NCBI GenBank assembly: GCA_026724425.1
Contig: JAIUCV010000397.1
Span: 716,589 to 780,588 of the forward strand
DNA from: Erythrophleum ivorense
Lineage: Eukaryota; Streptophyta; Magnoliopsida; Fabales; Fabaceae
Direction of reading: 5' to 3'
DNA length: 64,000 nucleotides
The position numbers and the translations under genes were made by a program. Shown one piece after another: positions 21,701-32,834 of the stretch. Positions within the stretch are counted from its first letter, which is position 1. Each line of letters begins with the position of its first letter. The notes beneath the pieces were generated by a model. That model was not told where the DNA came from, searched no databases, and was given only the letters and a program-made list of their open reading frames with translations.

Positions 21701-22581
21701 AGTTATGCATTTTTGAATTTTTCTATCAGTAGTAGTGGCGGCCTAGGAGTTTAGTCATTGTTCTATAAATTTCCAATAGCTAAATGTATCTATTTCATTT
21801 CAAAATTATTTTTAGCATAAATTTAACATTTGTATCTTTCCATAATGACTAAATTTGTGTGATTTATACTTTTATAAAATTAGTTATGAATTTTAGAAGT
21901 TTATATCAGTAATCTAAAATGGCAGCCCAAGCAGCAGCGATCTCAGTAGATTTTCAAATGTCAAACATCTGGCCCTTAATGATTCATGAACTAAAATTAT
22001 TTTTACCATAGGGTAGACATCCAGAGATTTCTGGAATGGTAAATTTTGTTGGTTTTCAATTTTTGTGGAATTAATTGGACATTTTCAAAGTTTTCTGCAA
22101 AATTCTATGACAGTTCCAGAATTCAGTCCGACCTTTGCAATATTTTGGATGTCAAACGCCCTTTGTGATGAATTTTATGGTCTAGAAATATTTTTAGTGT
22201 GAAGTAGACATCCATAGCTTCCCAGAATGCTAAGATTGCATGATTACGATTTTTCTAAAATTAGTTATGATTTTCCAAAATTTGGACAGAATAAGGGGCA
22301 AATTTGGCTGAAATTAAACAAACCCATTTCATGCTCCATTTCAGTTTCCATGAGCTATAAGTATGATTTTATGATACAAATGAGTTGTATTGATGATGTA
22401 TTTAAATATGAGAATGTATAGTATGAGCTCACACGGTCCATGTGACATCGAATGGAATTTTTAAGTACGACGCAACGCAAAGAAAGTCACTATTTTTCCC
22501 TTTTGCCTTATATCTTCATGAATATAATGATGTGAGGCATGTATATATATGATATGATGAGCTAGAAGTTATGGTGTTACA
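18718..22581 (+). mobile_element. family R solo LTR (3864 bp), TSD CTTCA
   Basis: TGTAACATCTGG...TTATGGTGTTACA, flanked by CTTCA at 18713-18717 and again at 22582-22586, inside a minus-strand copy of the same family. It contains a splice-donor-like AGGTAAG (19611-19617), the minisatellite (20630-20800), the hairpin (20945-20961), five roughly 190-bp internal units (about 21480-22400) and the terminal TGAGCTCACACGGTCCATGT box. There is no internal coding region, primer-binding site or second LTR, so a solo LTR left by LTR-LTR recombination is the best reading. Confidence 0.9.
21480..22400 (+). repeat. five ~190-bp tandem units within a family R LTR
   Basis: The recurring core TTA(A/G)TTATGAATTTT.AAAGTTT marks units at 21511, 21701, 21882, 22073 and 22263 (spacings 190, 181, 191, 190). 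Between cores recur a GACATCCA(G/T)AG.TT.C..GAAT block and TGTCAAA. The same periodicity is seen in the other copies. Confidence 0.8.
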
Positions 22582-25500
22582 CTTCACATTCCTAATTTCC
22601 ATGAAAGAGCAAGAAAAGGGGAGTTAAAATAATACATTTTCTTGTGTTGCGTCGTGTATGAAAATTTCATTTAGTGTCACGTGGACCATGTGAGCTCATA
22701 TAATACATTCTCATATTTAATTACATGGATACAACTCATTTGCATCATCAAAAGTGGCCCACATCTCAAGAAACTCGAATGGAAGCATGAAATAGGCATA
22801 TTCATTTTCAACCAGATTTTGCTCAATTCTACCACAAACTTTGAAAAATCATAATTAATTTTAAAAAAATTGAAATCATGCATTCTTAGCCATTCTGGCA
22901 AGCTAGGGATGTCTATTTCATACTAAAAATATGTCCAGACCATAACATCTATCACAAAGAACATTTGACATTTGAAAAGATCCAGAGGTCAAGCTATCAC
23001 TGGTGCTGTCACAAATTTCTGTAGCAAAATTTGAAAATGTCCAATTAATTCCACAAAAATCCAATCCATACAAATGATACCAATCTGGAAAGTTGTGGAT
23101 GTTAGTTAGAGGGAAAAAATAAACCCAGACCAGCCCAGGTAGTCCAGACCTCAAAATTCAATGGAATAATAACTAAGGTCAGGTAAAATTCCTGATACTG
23201 GATAGATTTTTAAAAAATTCATATCTCCCTCTCTAGACATCCAAATGAGGTACTTCTTGTTGGAACAAGTCATTGTGAATGTCTAGTTTCTCTTATAAAA
23301 TTTCATGGCAATTGGATATCATTTGAGCCATGTGTGACAAATTTCATTTTCGGACTAAATGAATAGTGCATCAGACCAAAACCAGAAAAATTATCAACTT
23401 TGGAAATTCATCAAATATTCTGTAGACCTCCAAAAATTATGGTCTTTAGCTTCCCAAAAAAGTTATCAACAAGCTCTAATTTCATGCCAAATCTCAGATC
23501 AAGAAGAGCTCATTTGGCTAAAAAGTGACATAGAGTTCTATTATGGTCAATTTTGGCTCCATATGAGGTACCAAATTGACCAATTGGCTTTCTTTGGGTT
23601 TTGGCACCTTTTGGGCAAGTCTAAAAGCATAACTGGGACTTGTGTGAGCTGCCCAAATGGTCCCAAACTCCATACCTCTCATTTTGGCTATGCCACATGC
23701 AATTATAAATATACTTCCATAATAAAAACTTGCTAATACATAACCAAAATGTGCATATTCATACATACAACTTAAACTCTCATTCATACATCACTCATTA
23801 ACATAATTATACATGTTTAAGGGGTTATAGGTCATATACAACCTTAGATGACAACATTTGCCATCTTGATGGCCTTAAAGAAGCAAATTTCATACATTTA
23901 ATGTCATGCTCTCATATCTCAAGTGGTTAGCTTCCATCACCTTGCTCTTTTGATCCACCTAGCATGTTAGAACATTGGAGAGAAGGGGATGAGATTCAAA
24001 GAATCCCAATAGCTCATCTCCCATTCAATCATACATAATGGATGCAAACAAGTCTCATAAATACATGTATCATCATGTTGACATGTGCAAACATTTAAGA
24101 AACATTTTCATCATTTGAGAAAGTCATACATAGCATATAAAGGCTTGCTAAGCAAGTGGATTGGTGTCACCCAATTTCTTATGGATATTGGACTTACCTC
24201 ACCCATTCTTTACGACATTCTTGGACTCAACATGCTCTTAGGAGTCTATCTTGCTTTTGGGAGACTCTTTGCTTTGTTTCAACCAATCTTAAGGGTTCTT
24301 GGCTCATCCTCACCATGGCTAAGGGTTCTTGGCCTCACCACACTCAAGCAAACCCAAGCACACATTATAACATTATTTGGAAACATAATATGTCCTCATG
24401 AAACCATGGCATATAAAATCATGCTAGCATACTTTTTATGGCTTGAAAATACACATACACACATTCTAAGACAAGCTAAGCATACATCTATGCATGAGAG
24501 AAAGTGGAGAGAGCTACCTTTGTCACATTTGCATATTTTCTTCCTTTGGACTTAATTCCTCTCCCACAGCCACATACTCACAAGGAGGTGGAGATCATCT
24601 CTCTTGGCCTAGACAATTCTAAGGCCACACATCTTGCTTAGACACTAGTTTGGCTTATAACTTCATTATGGTTCCATAATTGCATCTAATGAAGCAACAC
24701 CCCTCAAATAATTTTTAGGCCCCATTCTTTCCTTTCAAATATGATTCTTGACTCTTTTTAATCCTCTTAGAGTCATCACACAATTAAAAGAAAGATCCTA
24801 ACTACATGTTGCTTCTTTAGGTCTCATTATGGAACATAAAGCACTAACTCACTTTCTATGGTTTCTAAATTTCTCCCAAGGCTTCCCCTCATATTCATTC
24901 ATCATATATGACTAAAATGGGCTTAAAAAATTTAATACTCTCCCTAGCTATCCCATCCATGCTTGCCCGAGACATGGAGCAATTTTGGCCTCCATAGGTT
25001 TTGGTTTGTTTTCTTGATGGAGGAAGCACATGGGGAGACTTCTAGGCATCTTGGGAGCTCATTTAAACTCTTATTTAGACCTAAGAATCATCATAAAAAA
25101 TTAGATTTTACAAGGTACAATTGAAACCCTAGAAATTGAATCCTGAAATCTAATGATTTTTTGTTAATTCCCTTTGCATATTCTTAATCTCCACACCTTT
25201 TATCCTTAGATTCATCCTTGGTTCTGTCTAAAAATCAAATCCTCCTAGGGTTTCTCATGTTAGGCGAAATGGAGAAGGAGGGAACCAAAGATGACAACCA
25301 TAGGAAGAGAAATTACCTTATTTTCATGGCTTTTCTCACTTGAATCTTGCCTTCTTTGAGCTCCTTTCTTCAAATTCTAATTTTCCCCTCAATTTCTCCC
25401 TTAAAACAGATTTAAAAACTTCATTGTAATCATAGGAAACAAAGGAGAATGGAGGAGAAGAGGTTTGGAATAAAGAAAGCATGAAAATCCATACCTTTCT

Positions 25501-25614
25501 ACCTTGAATTTCTCCTCCTTTTCTTCCTCCTCTTGTGTGCCTCATCCTCTAGGGTTTTCCTCTGGTTTTGTGCAGAACAATCTGAAGCCAAATGAGGGAG
25601 AGTGTGAGCGCCAC

Positions 25615-25625
25615 CTATTTATAAG
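25615..25625 (-). promoter_or_regulatory. TATA-like box of a family R LTR
   Basis: The minus strand reads CTTATAAATAG. It lies about 125 bp upstream (in element orientation) of a conserved splice-donor-like GGTATG and aligns with CTATAAATAG at 36221 and with TATATATAAG at 29726. Confidence 0.6.
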
Positions 25626-25705
25626 GGAGGAAGAAACACTTTTTCAAAAATTCTCATTTTACCCTTCGTTCTTGGCATTTTTGTTTCTCCTTCGTTTGAA
25701 TATCC

Positions 25706-26050
25706 AAAAGCTTGCATAAGTTCGAGGCATCCTACATAAATTTATTGTGTATTAGAAAGGAAAACTATTCTACCTATGGAGAATTATATTATAAAGGAAA
25801 AATAAATGGTGTTGGCGATGCATTGCTTTATTCTAAATCCATGACTTGATTTGTTGTCATAGCTTTATCCAAGCTTGAGCGCTTGGCTCTATTGTTTCCT
25901 TAATAATCTATTACTTAACATAGAATAATTAGTTTACAATTTCTCCAATCCCATCTCCTCATAAGCATTGTTTTTTACTTGATAAATTTTGTGATACATA
26001 ACCTAGTAGTGCATTAAAGGTCCTAAAAACTCCTACATATAAGTGCAACA
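25706..26050. other. unassigned spacer between two LTRs
   Basis: 345 bp of AT-rich sequence without an open frame or a repeat I recognise elsewhere in the window. It may be ancestral flanking DNA. Confidence 0.4.
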
Positions 26051-27135
26051 TATAACACCATAATATTCTAGCCTTCCTTTTATCCTTACCTAGCTACATT
26101 TCCTTAATTTCATAAACTTCCTCAAGAAAATCAATAAAAATAATGCAATATTTTGCATTATGTATGGTTTCAAAAATTCATTTTATGCTTTATAGATCCT
26201 ATGAACTCCCCAATATCATTCTCTACTTATAATCCATCCGTAAAAGTCATAAATATCAAGAAATAGCATATGCTCCTCGGGTTATAAGCCATACATAAAA
26301 AAAATGCAAGTTGGCCACAGGTTCTAGTTTTTAGTTTTCTATCATCAACTTTGAAAATTTATAATTAAATCTAGAAAATTGAAATCAAGTAAATGATAGC
26401 TTTCTAGAAAACTCTACATGTCAACTATAGGTTAAAAATCATTTCAAACCATGAAAACATCAATTGGACCACGATTGACAATAGAAAAACACCAAAGGTC
26501 CAACTGTCCAGATTTACTATCATAAGTTACTAATATAAATTTTGAAAATTTATAACTAATTCTAGAAAAATCAAAACCCAGAAAACCATACCACTCTAGT
26601 AAGTTATGATGTATATTAGAGGGTAAAAATAACTCTAGACAAAACAGATGCGTTTAGCCCATGACAACATATGGAATAGTACCAGAGGTCTTGCTACATC
26701 CCTAATGCTGATATGCAACTTCAAAAGTTTGGTTCTCTCTCTACAAACCTCTAAATTGGGTGATCTTAATGGCTATGGAAATATTATCATGTATAATTTA
26801 TGCCTATAAAATTTCATAACCATTGGACACCATTTGGCCCACAGATGGTACAAGGAAAGAAACTGACCAAATGAATAATACATCCTGCCATTCAGTATTT
26901 TTCTCCCAACTTTGAAAAATCATAATAAATTATATAGAGCTCCAATTTAGGTGCTCTTTAGGTTTATAAAAAGCTCTTGATGAGACCTATATGGAGGCAA
27001 AATGTCATGGAAAAATTCACTCATTTGGTCACTTTGTGAAATAGGGTGCCAAAATAGCCATTTTAAGTACCATATAGGGTCAAATGCGAACCAAATTGGC
27101 TTCTACATTGTCTATGACCCCTTGAGCACATGAGG

Positions 27136-30100
27136 TGTAACACCATAATTCTCTAGCTCATATACAAATTATTTCTAGGCTTTCTTCCATATATGATACA
27201 AGAATTCAAGGAAAAGCCATTAAAATAATCAATTATTTTATATTGCATAGCGGATAAATTTTTCATTTCATGTCTTGTGGACCATATGAAGTCATCCATC
27301 TCATTATCATATTTAATTACACAAATGCAACTCAAAACCACCTCAAGAAGTGGGCAAGAACTCGAGCAAATGAAGTATATATATGAAAATAATGCATGTA
27401 GCCTCGAGTTGAATTTTTAATTTTCTATCATAAATTTTGAAAAATCATAATTAATTTTAGAAAAATCAATATCAAGCACACTATACCATCTAGAAAGCTA
27501 CAGATGTCTGCTTTTTGCTAAAAATAATTCCAGACTACAACAAGAATGTTTAGTGACTAAAAATTGATAGAACAGTAATTAAGGTTACTTGTCACTAATG
27601 GTACTGTCACTAAACTTCAAAAATTCATATCTCCTTGGTTAGATGTCCAATTGGGGTGATCTCAGTTTCATAAAAAACTTATCATATCTAGTTTGTGCCT
27701 ATAAAATTTCATGAGTATTAGACACCATTTGGCCCACAAATGACATAGCACAAGAAACTGACCATATGAACAATGCTTATACCAGAACAATAGAAAATTG
27801 CCAATTTTGAAAAATCATAATTAATTTCAAAGAGCTCCAAATAATCTAGTATTTAGCTTCCTAAAAAGCTCTAGATGAGATTTATATGGATGCCAAATTT
27901 CATGAGCACATTCACTCATTTAGTCAGATCTTGACATTGAATTGCAAAATGGTCATTTTTGTGTCTCATAAGGGTCTCAATTGGTCCAAACTCACTTCTA
28001 AGACAACCATAGCTACTTCAGCACATGGGAAAACACCAAATGGTCTACTAAACATGTCTCAAAGGTGCATAAACCTAGACTTCATAAACTCACACTCTTA
28101 CTCCATGGTATACATAAGCATACATGTGACAAGTCTTGCCATTCCATACCCAAAATTTGCTATATTATACATATGGCATCAAATCTTATACATACATAAT
28201 ATATTTACATGTTTACATGTGGTCATGAAGTCATACAACATATACAAATAAGGATTACATCATATGCCACTTATATGGCTATAAAACAGCAAAATTTCAT
28301 AATTTGTTGTCAATTTTCTCTCCTTAGGCTCGGTGACTCTCATTCTTTGTCTCACTTGGACCACCTAGACATATTAGACATGTTGGGAGGAAGGAATGAG
28401 ATTTTAGAAATCACAATAGCTCTTTTCCCTTTCAAACATATATAAAGAATACAAATCCATGTCGAGCAATGCATGCATGGCTATTATGTGGCATGTGATC
28501 ATTCATGAAACTTTTCTAGCATTCAAGAAGTCATATAAAACATCAATAGGCTTGCCAAGCAAGTGGTTTAGCCTTAACTATTCTCTTCAAGGATTTTAGA
28601 CTTACCTAACCCTTTTTCTTAAAGGCTTCTAACTAAGCCTTGCTCTTGGGAGACTCTTAGCTTTGTCTCAACCATTCTTGAGAGGTCTTGGCTCATCCTC
28701 ACCATGGCTAGAGGGTTCTTGGCTTCACCACACTCAAGCAAACCAAATCAAGTTCACAAAGTATCATACGAATGCATAAATAAGTATCATGGTACCATGG
28801 CATTTAGGCACATGCTAAAACATATTTCATGGCTCAAAAACATACATACACATATTCAAAACAAGGCAAACATCCATTCATGAATGAGAGAAAGAAGAGA
28901 GAGCTACCTTTGTCACAATTGGACACTTTCTTCCTTGAATTTAGTTCCTTTCCCACGGCCACACACTCACAATGATGTGAGACTTATTTCTCTTGGCTTA
29001 GACATATCATATGGAAGCCAATTACACTATTGGAACAAATTCTAAGGCTATATATTCATTAGGAAAACTAGGTGATTCATATGGCTCTTTTATGGTTCTA
29101 CAATGCACCTAATGAAGCAACCATATAAAAACATAATCTTTGCTCCATTGTCTTCATTTATTTATGATTCTTGACTCCTTTTAAGCCTCTTGGAGTTATC
29201 ACACGATCAAATCAAGGAGCGTAGTTAGGTGTTACTTCTTTAAGCCATAATATGGAACCTATAATACCATCTCACTATCCATGGCTTCTAAAATTTTTCC
29301 AAGGCTTGCTCTCATCCTCTTCCATTATATATGACTAAAAAATAAGCTTGAAACAAATTAAAACTATCCTTTGGTACCCTTTCTAGCCTAGGCCGAAACC
29401 ATATACCAAGAGAGCATTAGATGAGTTTGTTTTATTTTCTTGATGGAAGATACATATGGGAAGCCTTCTAGGGATCTTAGGAGTTCATCCCCCTTATTCT
29501 GCCCTGAAAAAAGATCCAAAAATTTCAACAAAACCATAAGAAAGAAGGAAAGATGGAGGAGAAGTTTGCTAAAGAGAAAGCATGAAAATCCATGAAGAAC
29601 CATACCTTTTCCTTGTTTTTTCTCCATCATTTTTTCTCTCCCTTCTGTGCCTCACTCTCTTAGTTCTTTCTTTGGTTTAGGGTAGAAATGAAATGAGCTA
29701 AGTGAAGGGAAAGTGGGGCATGTTCTTATATATAGCTAGGTTTAGGAAGTAGTTTCCAAAAATTCTAATTTTATCCTTCAATCTTGGCATTTTCATATTC
29801 GACTCATTTTAGCTCTTTTTTTAGAGCGCCTTTTCCATCATAAAATTGTCTTCAATTTTATAAAATGCCTTTGGAATCACTCAAATTAGAGCTAAAACCT
29901 TCCTGAATGAAAAAGGGTCAAAGTTTGGGTCAATTAACATTGGAAAATATACATCGGAGGAGTTTTGCTGTCCTAGGGCTTCCCATAGTTTTCAGGGCCT
30001 CTGAGAACCTTGGAGTACTTAAAACTTTCATTTAAAAATCCTTCTTGTGAAAATTTTAAAATTTTTTCAAAATTATGAAAATGCCATTACGTTTTGTAAC

Positions 30101-30282
30101 TATTTCGTTAATTTTCATCTAGCCATTTTAGCCTCTGTTAAGGGTACATCTTGCCTTCTAAATTCATTATTTAATATCTATATTATTACTGTAAATTTTT
30201 TGGACCTTAAACAAATCATTTCAGAGGACCCGCTTTGAAAACATATCTTTTTCTATCATTTTAACGAAAATCACACATTATG
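27136..30282 (-). mobile_element. family R solo LTR (3147 bp), TSD TGAGG
   Basis: It starts TGTAACACCATAATTCTC and is flanked by TGAGG at 27131-27135 and 30283-30287. The right terminus reads ...ACATTATG where ATTACA is expected, so the last two bases have changed. Family landmarks are in order: terminal box, 190-bp units, hairpin variant GAGATTTTAGAAATCAC (28398-28414), minisatellite, splice-donor-like site near 29604 and TATA box (29725-29735). Confidence 0.85.
29725..29735 (-). promoter_or_regulatory. TATA-like box of a family R LTR
   Basis: The minus strand reads CTATATATAAG about 550 bp from the LTR start (right end) and about 125 bp before GGTATG. Confidence 0.6.
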
Positions 30283-32212
30283 TGAGGAATCTTAAATACA
30301 GCATACTAAACTTGTCCAAGAGGTCCAAATATTCATAAATCACAAAACCACTACCCCACTTGTTTATATACACAAGGTTTCATAACCCAAACTAAGCATA
30401 TGGATGTCAAAAAAGCACATACTTATTCATATGGTGCCAAAATCAATACATACATCTTATATTCATACATTTACATGTGTTCAAGTGTCTACATCATATA
30501 TACAACTCATGGTTACAATTCTTGATGTCAAAATACATTTACAAAGATCTTTTTCCTATACATACGTCAAAGTTTTGCTCCTTATGCTTGTTGGCTCCCA
30601 CTCCTTGGCCTATTTGGCTCACCTAGGCATAGTTAGATAGTGGAAAGGGAAGAGTGAGATTCTAAGAATCCCAATAGCTCTTAACCTTTTCAATCATATA
30701 TAAAAGTCATAATTTCAAGTTCAAGAATGCATGTATGAACCTTTAGCTACTAGCAATCATATGTGCAATCATTTTCATGTTCAAGAAACTCATACATATC
30801 ACATATTGACTTTCAAGAGTATTGGTTTAGCTGCACCCCTTTTTTTTTAAGACTTTTAGACTTGCCTCACCCATTTTCAAGGGAATTTTGCCTAAGCCTC
30901 ACTCTTCTTGAGACTTTTGTCTTTGTCTTACCTAATTCTAGGGACTTTTGGCTTCACCAAGTTTATTCAAACCAAATAGCATTCATAAAACACATATTAT
31001 GCACATAATGGTACCATGGCATGTAGAAAATAGCTATACACATTTCTCATGTCATAAAACATACATACACACAACAAAGACAAGAAAACAATTAAGAATG
31101 CATGAAAGAAAGGCTAGAGAGCTATCTTGAATGCAAACACACATACTTTTGCTTGATTGCTTTTCCCCTCTTTTGGTCAAACACTTACGAGTGGGTAGAG
31201 TATGATTCCTTTGGCCTAGACACACCAAATAGGACCCAATTACATTCTTAAAACAAACTCTAATACCACACACACTCAAAGGAAGCCTACTTATCCATAT
31301 GTATCAATTATGCTTTCATAAAGCACCTAATAAAGCAACTACTAGAATTTAAGATTTTGGCTCCATTCTTTCCTTCAATCCATGACTCTTGACTCCATTT
31401 AGACTTCTTGGAGCCCTCACACAAACATTTTGAAGAGCCTAGCTATATATTGATTCATTATGTTACATTATAGAAACCTATAGTTCTAACTCTTAATTTA
31501 TGGCTTCTAAATTTTTTCAAAGGCTTCATCTCATATTCTTCCATCATATATAGTCCCAAATTAAGTTTAGAAAAATTTCAAACACTCCTTAAGTATCTAC
31601 TCCAAGCTTGGCTGAGCCTATGCCTTTCATTTGTCCTCATGGAGTTTTCAATTTTTCTTTAAAGGAGGAGACACTTGGAAGGCTTCCTAGGAGTCTTAGG
31701 AACTCATTTAAACTCTCACATAAGCTAGAACACCCTTGGACAAAATCAAATTTTGCCATGCATCTTTGAATCCCTAGCTTTACTATCTTGAATTTCATTG
31801 GTTTTCCTCCAGGTTTCTTTGCATTTCCTAGCTTCCTATAGTCTAAATCCTAGGTTTCATGCTTGCTCTTGGTCAGAATTAACTGTTTCCTAATTGCTCT
31901 CTAAATGGTTGAACCATCCACCAAGGAAAGCAACAAGAAGGAAGTAAGGAAAGTGTTGAAACTACCTTGATTCCAAGCCTTCTCCAAGAGTTTTCTTTAT
32001 TACTTTATGCCTCCTTTTGAATTTCTAATCTTCCTCCTCTGTACCACACCCAAAACAGACACACATCATTCACCAAAGCTATAGAAAGAAAAGGGAGAAG
32101 GAGGATAATATAATTACTAAAGGAAGAACCATGAAAACCTTAAGTTTTTCCTTACCTCTTTTCTTGTTTTTCCATCCTCTTTTAGCCTCCTCCTTGCACA
32201 TCTCTCTCCCTA

Positions 32213-32236
32213 GCCTCTCTCTCTCTCTCTCTCTGT
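32213..32236. repeat. (TC)n microsatellite
   Basis: About ten CT dinucleotides in the leader region of the minus-strand LTR. Confidence 0.9.
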
Positions 32237-32834
32237 TTTGGATAGAACAAAGTTGGTCAAACAAGGGAAGAGAAGTGGGATGCCCTTAAGAAGCAAATGG
32301 AAGAGAATTCGTTCTTTAAAAATGCCATTTTTGCCCCTTGTCTTGGCTTTTTCATTTTAGATTCATTTTAATTCTTTTTTTAGAACCATCTTTTTCATCA
32401 TAAAATTTAGATATTTTAATTTATAAAATAACTTTGGAATCACTCAATTTGGATTTAAAATCTTCCCGAACAAAGATGTCAAAGTTCAAGTCAACTGACA
32501 CTCGAAAACGTACACTGGAGGGGTTTTAACTATCCTAGGGGTTCCCATGGCTTTCGAGGCCTCTGACAACCCCAAAAAGCTCAAATTTTTCATTTAAAAA
32601 TTCCTCTTGTGAGTTTTCTAGAAAGTGCTCATATTTACAAAAACACCACTACACTTTCAACAATTTTATTGAACTACCCTGACTTGGGTTTTCAGGCATC
32701 TTAGACCTTGAATCCTTATTTTTCATTATTTAAAATTTTATTCCAATTTTATTTGGCCTCAAATCTCTCATTTCAAGGGACTCGCTTTTCAAACTGATTC
32801 ATTTTGATGTTTTTACAAAATATCAGATGTTACA

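Larger units (their letters stand above)
18670..25705 (-). mobile_element. family R LTR, minus orientation, split by a nested LTR
   Basis: It starts TGTAACACCATATATTTCTAG at 18670 and is interrupted after 48 bases by a + orientation LTR (18718-22581). It resumes at 22582 with one copy of the CTTCA duplication and runs through the ACCATGTGAGCTCATA box, 190-bp repeats (about 22840-23480), the hairpin (23991-24007), minisatellite, leader and a TATA-like box (25615-25625). It stops matching at about 25705 just after CTCCTTCGTTT, lacking the last 0.55 kb found in 54959-58678. No coding capacity; the 156-codon frame at 24085 is not conserved as protein. Confidence 0.85.
26051..32834 (-). mobile_element. 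family R solo LTR, minus orientation, split by a nested copy
   Basis: It starts TATAACACCATAATATTCTAG at 26051 (TG decayed to TA) and ends GATGTTACA at 32834. Flanks CAACA and TAACA differ by one base, a plausible aged target duplication. A second copy (27136-30282) is inserted with a TGAGG duplication; without it the LTR is about 3.63 kb. The resumed part holds the hairpin (30656-30672), minisatellite, leader with AGGTAAG on the minus strand (32151-32157) and the U3 end. Confidence 0.85.

Noticed and set aside
24085..24555. 156-codon + strand frame
   Set aside because: It lies in a minus-strand family R LTR over the minisatellite; homologous copies do not keep the frame.
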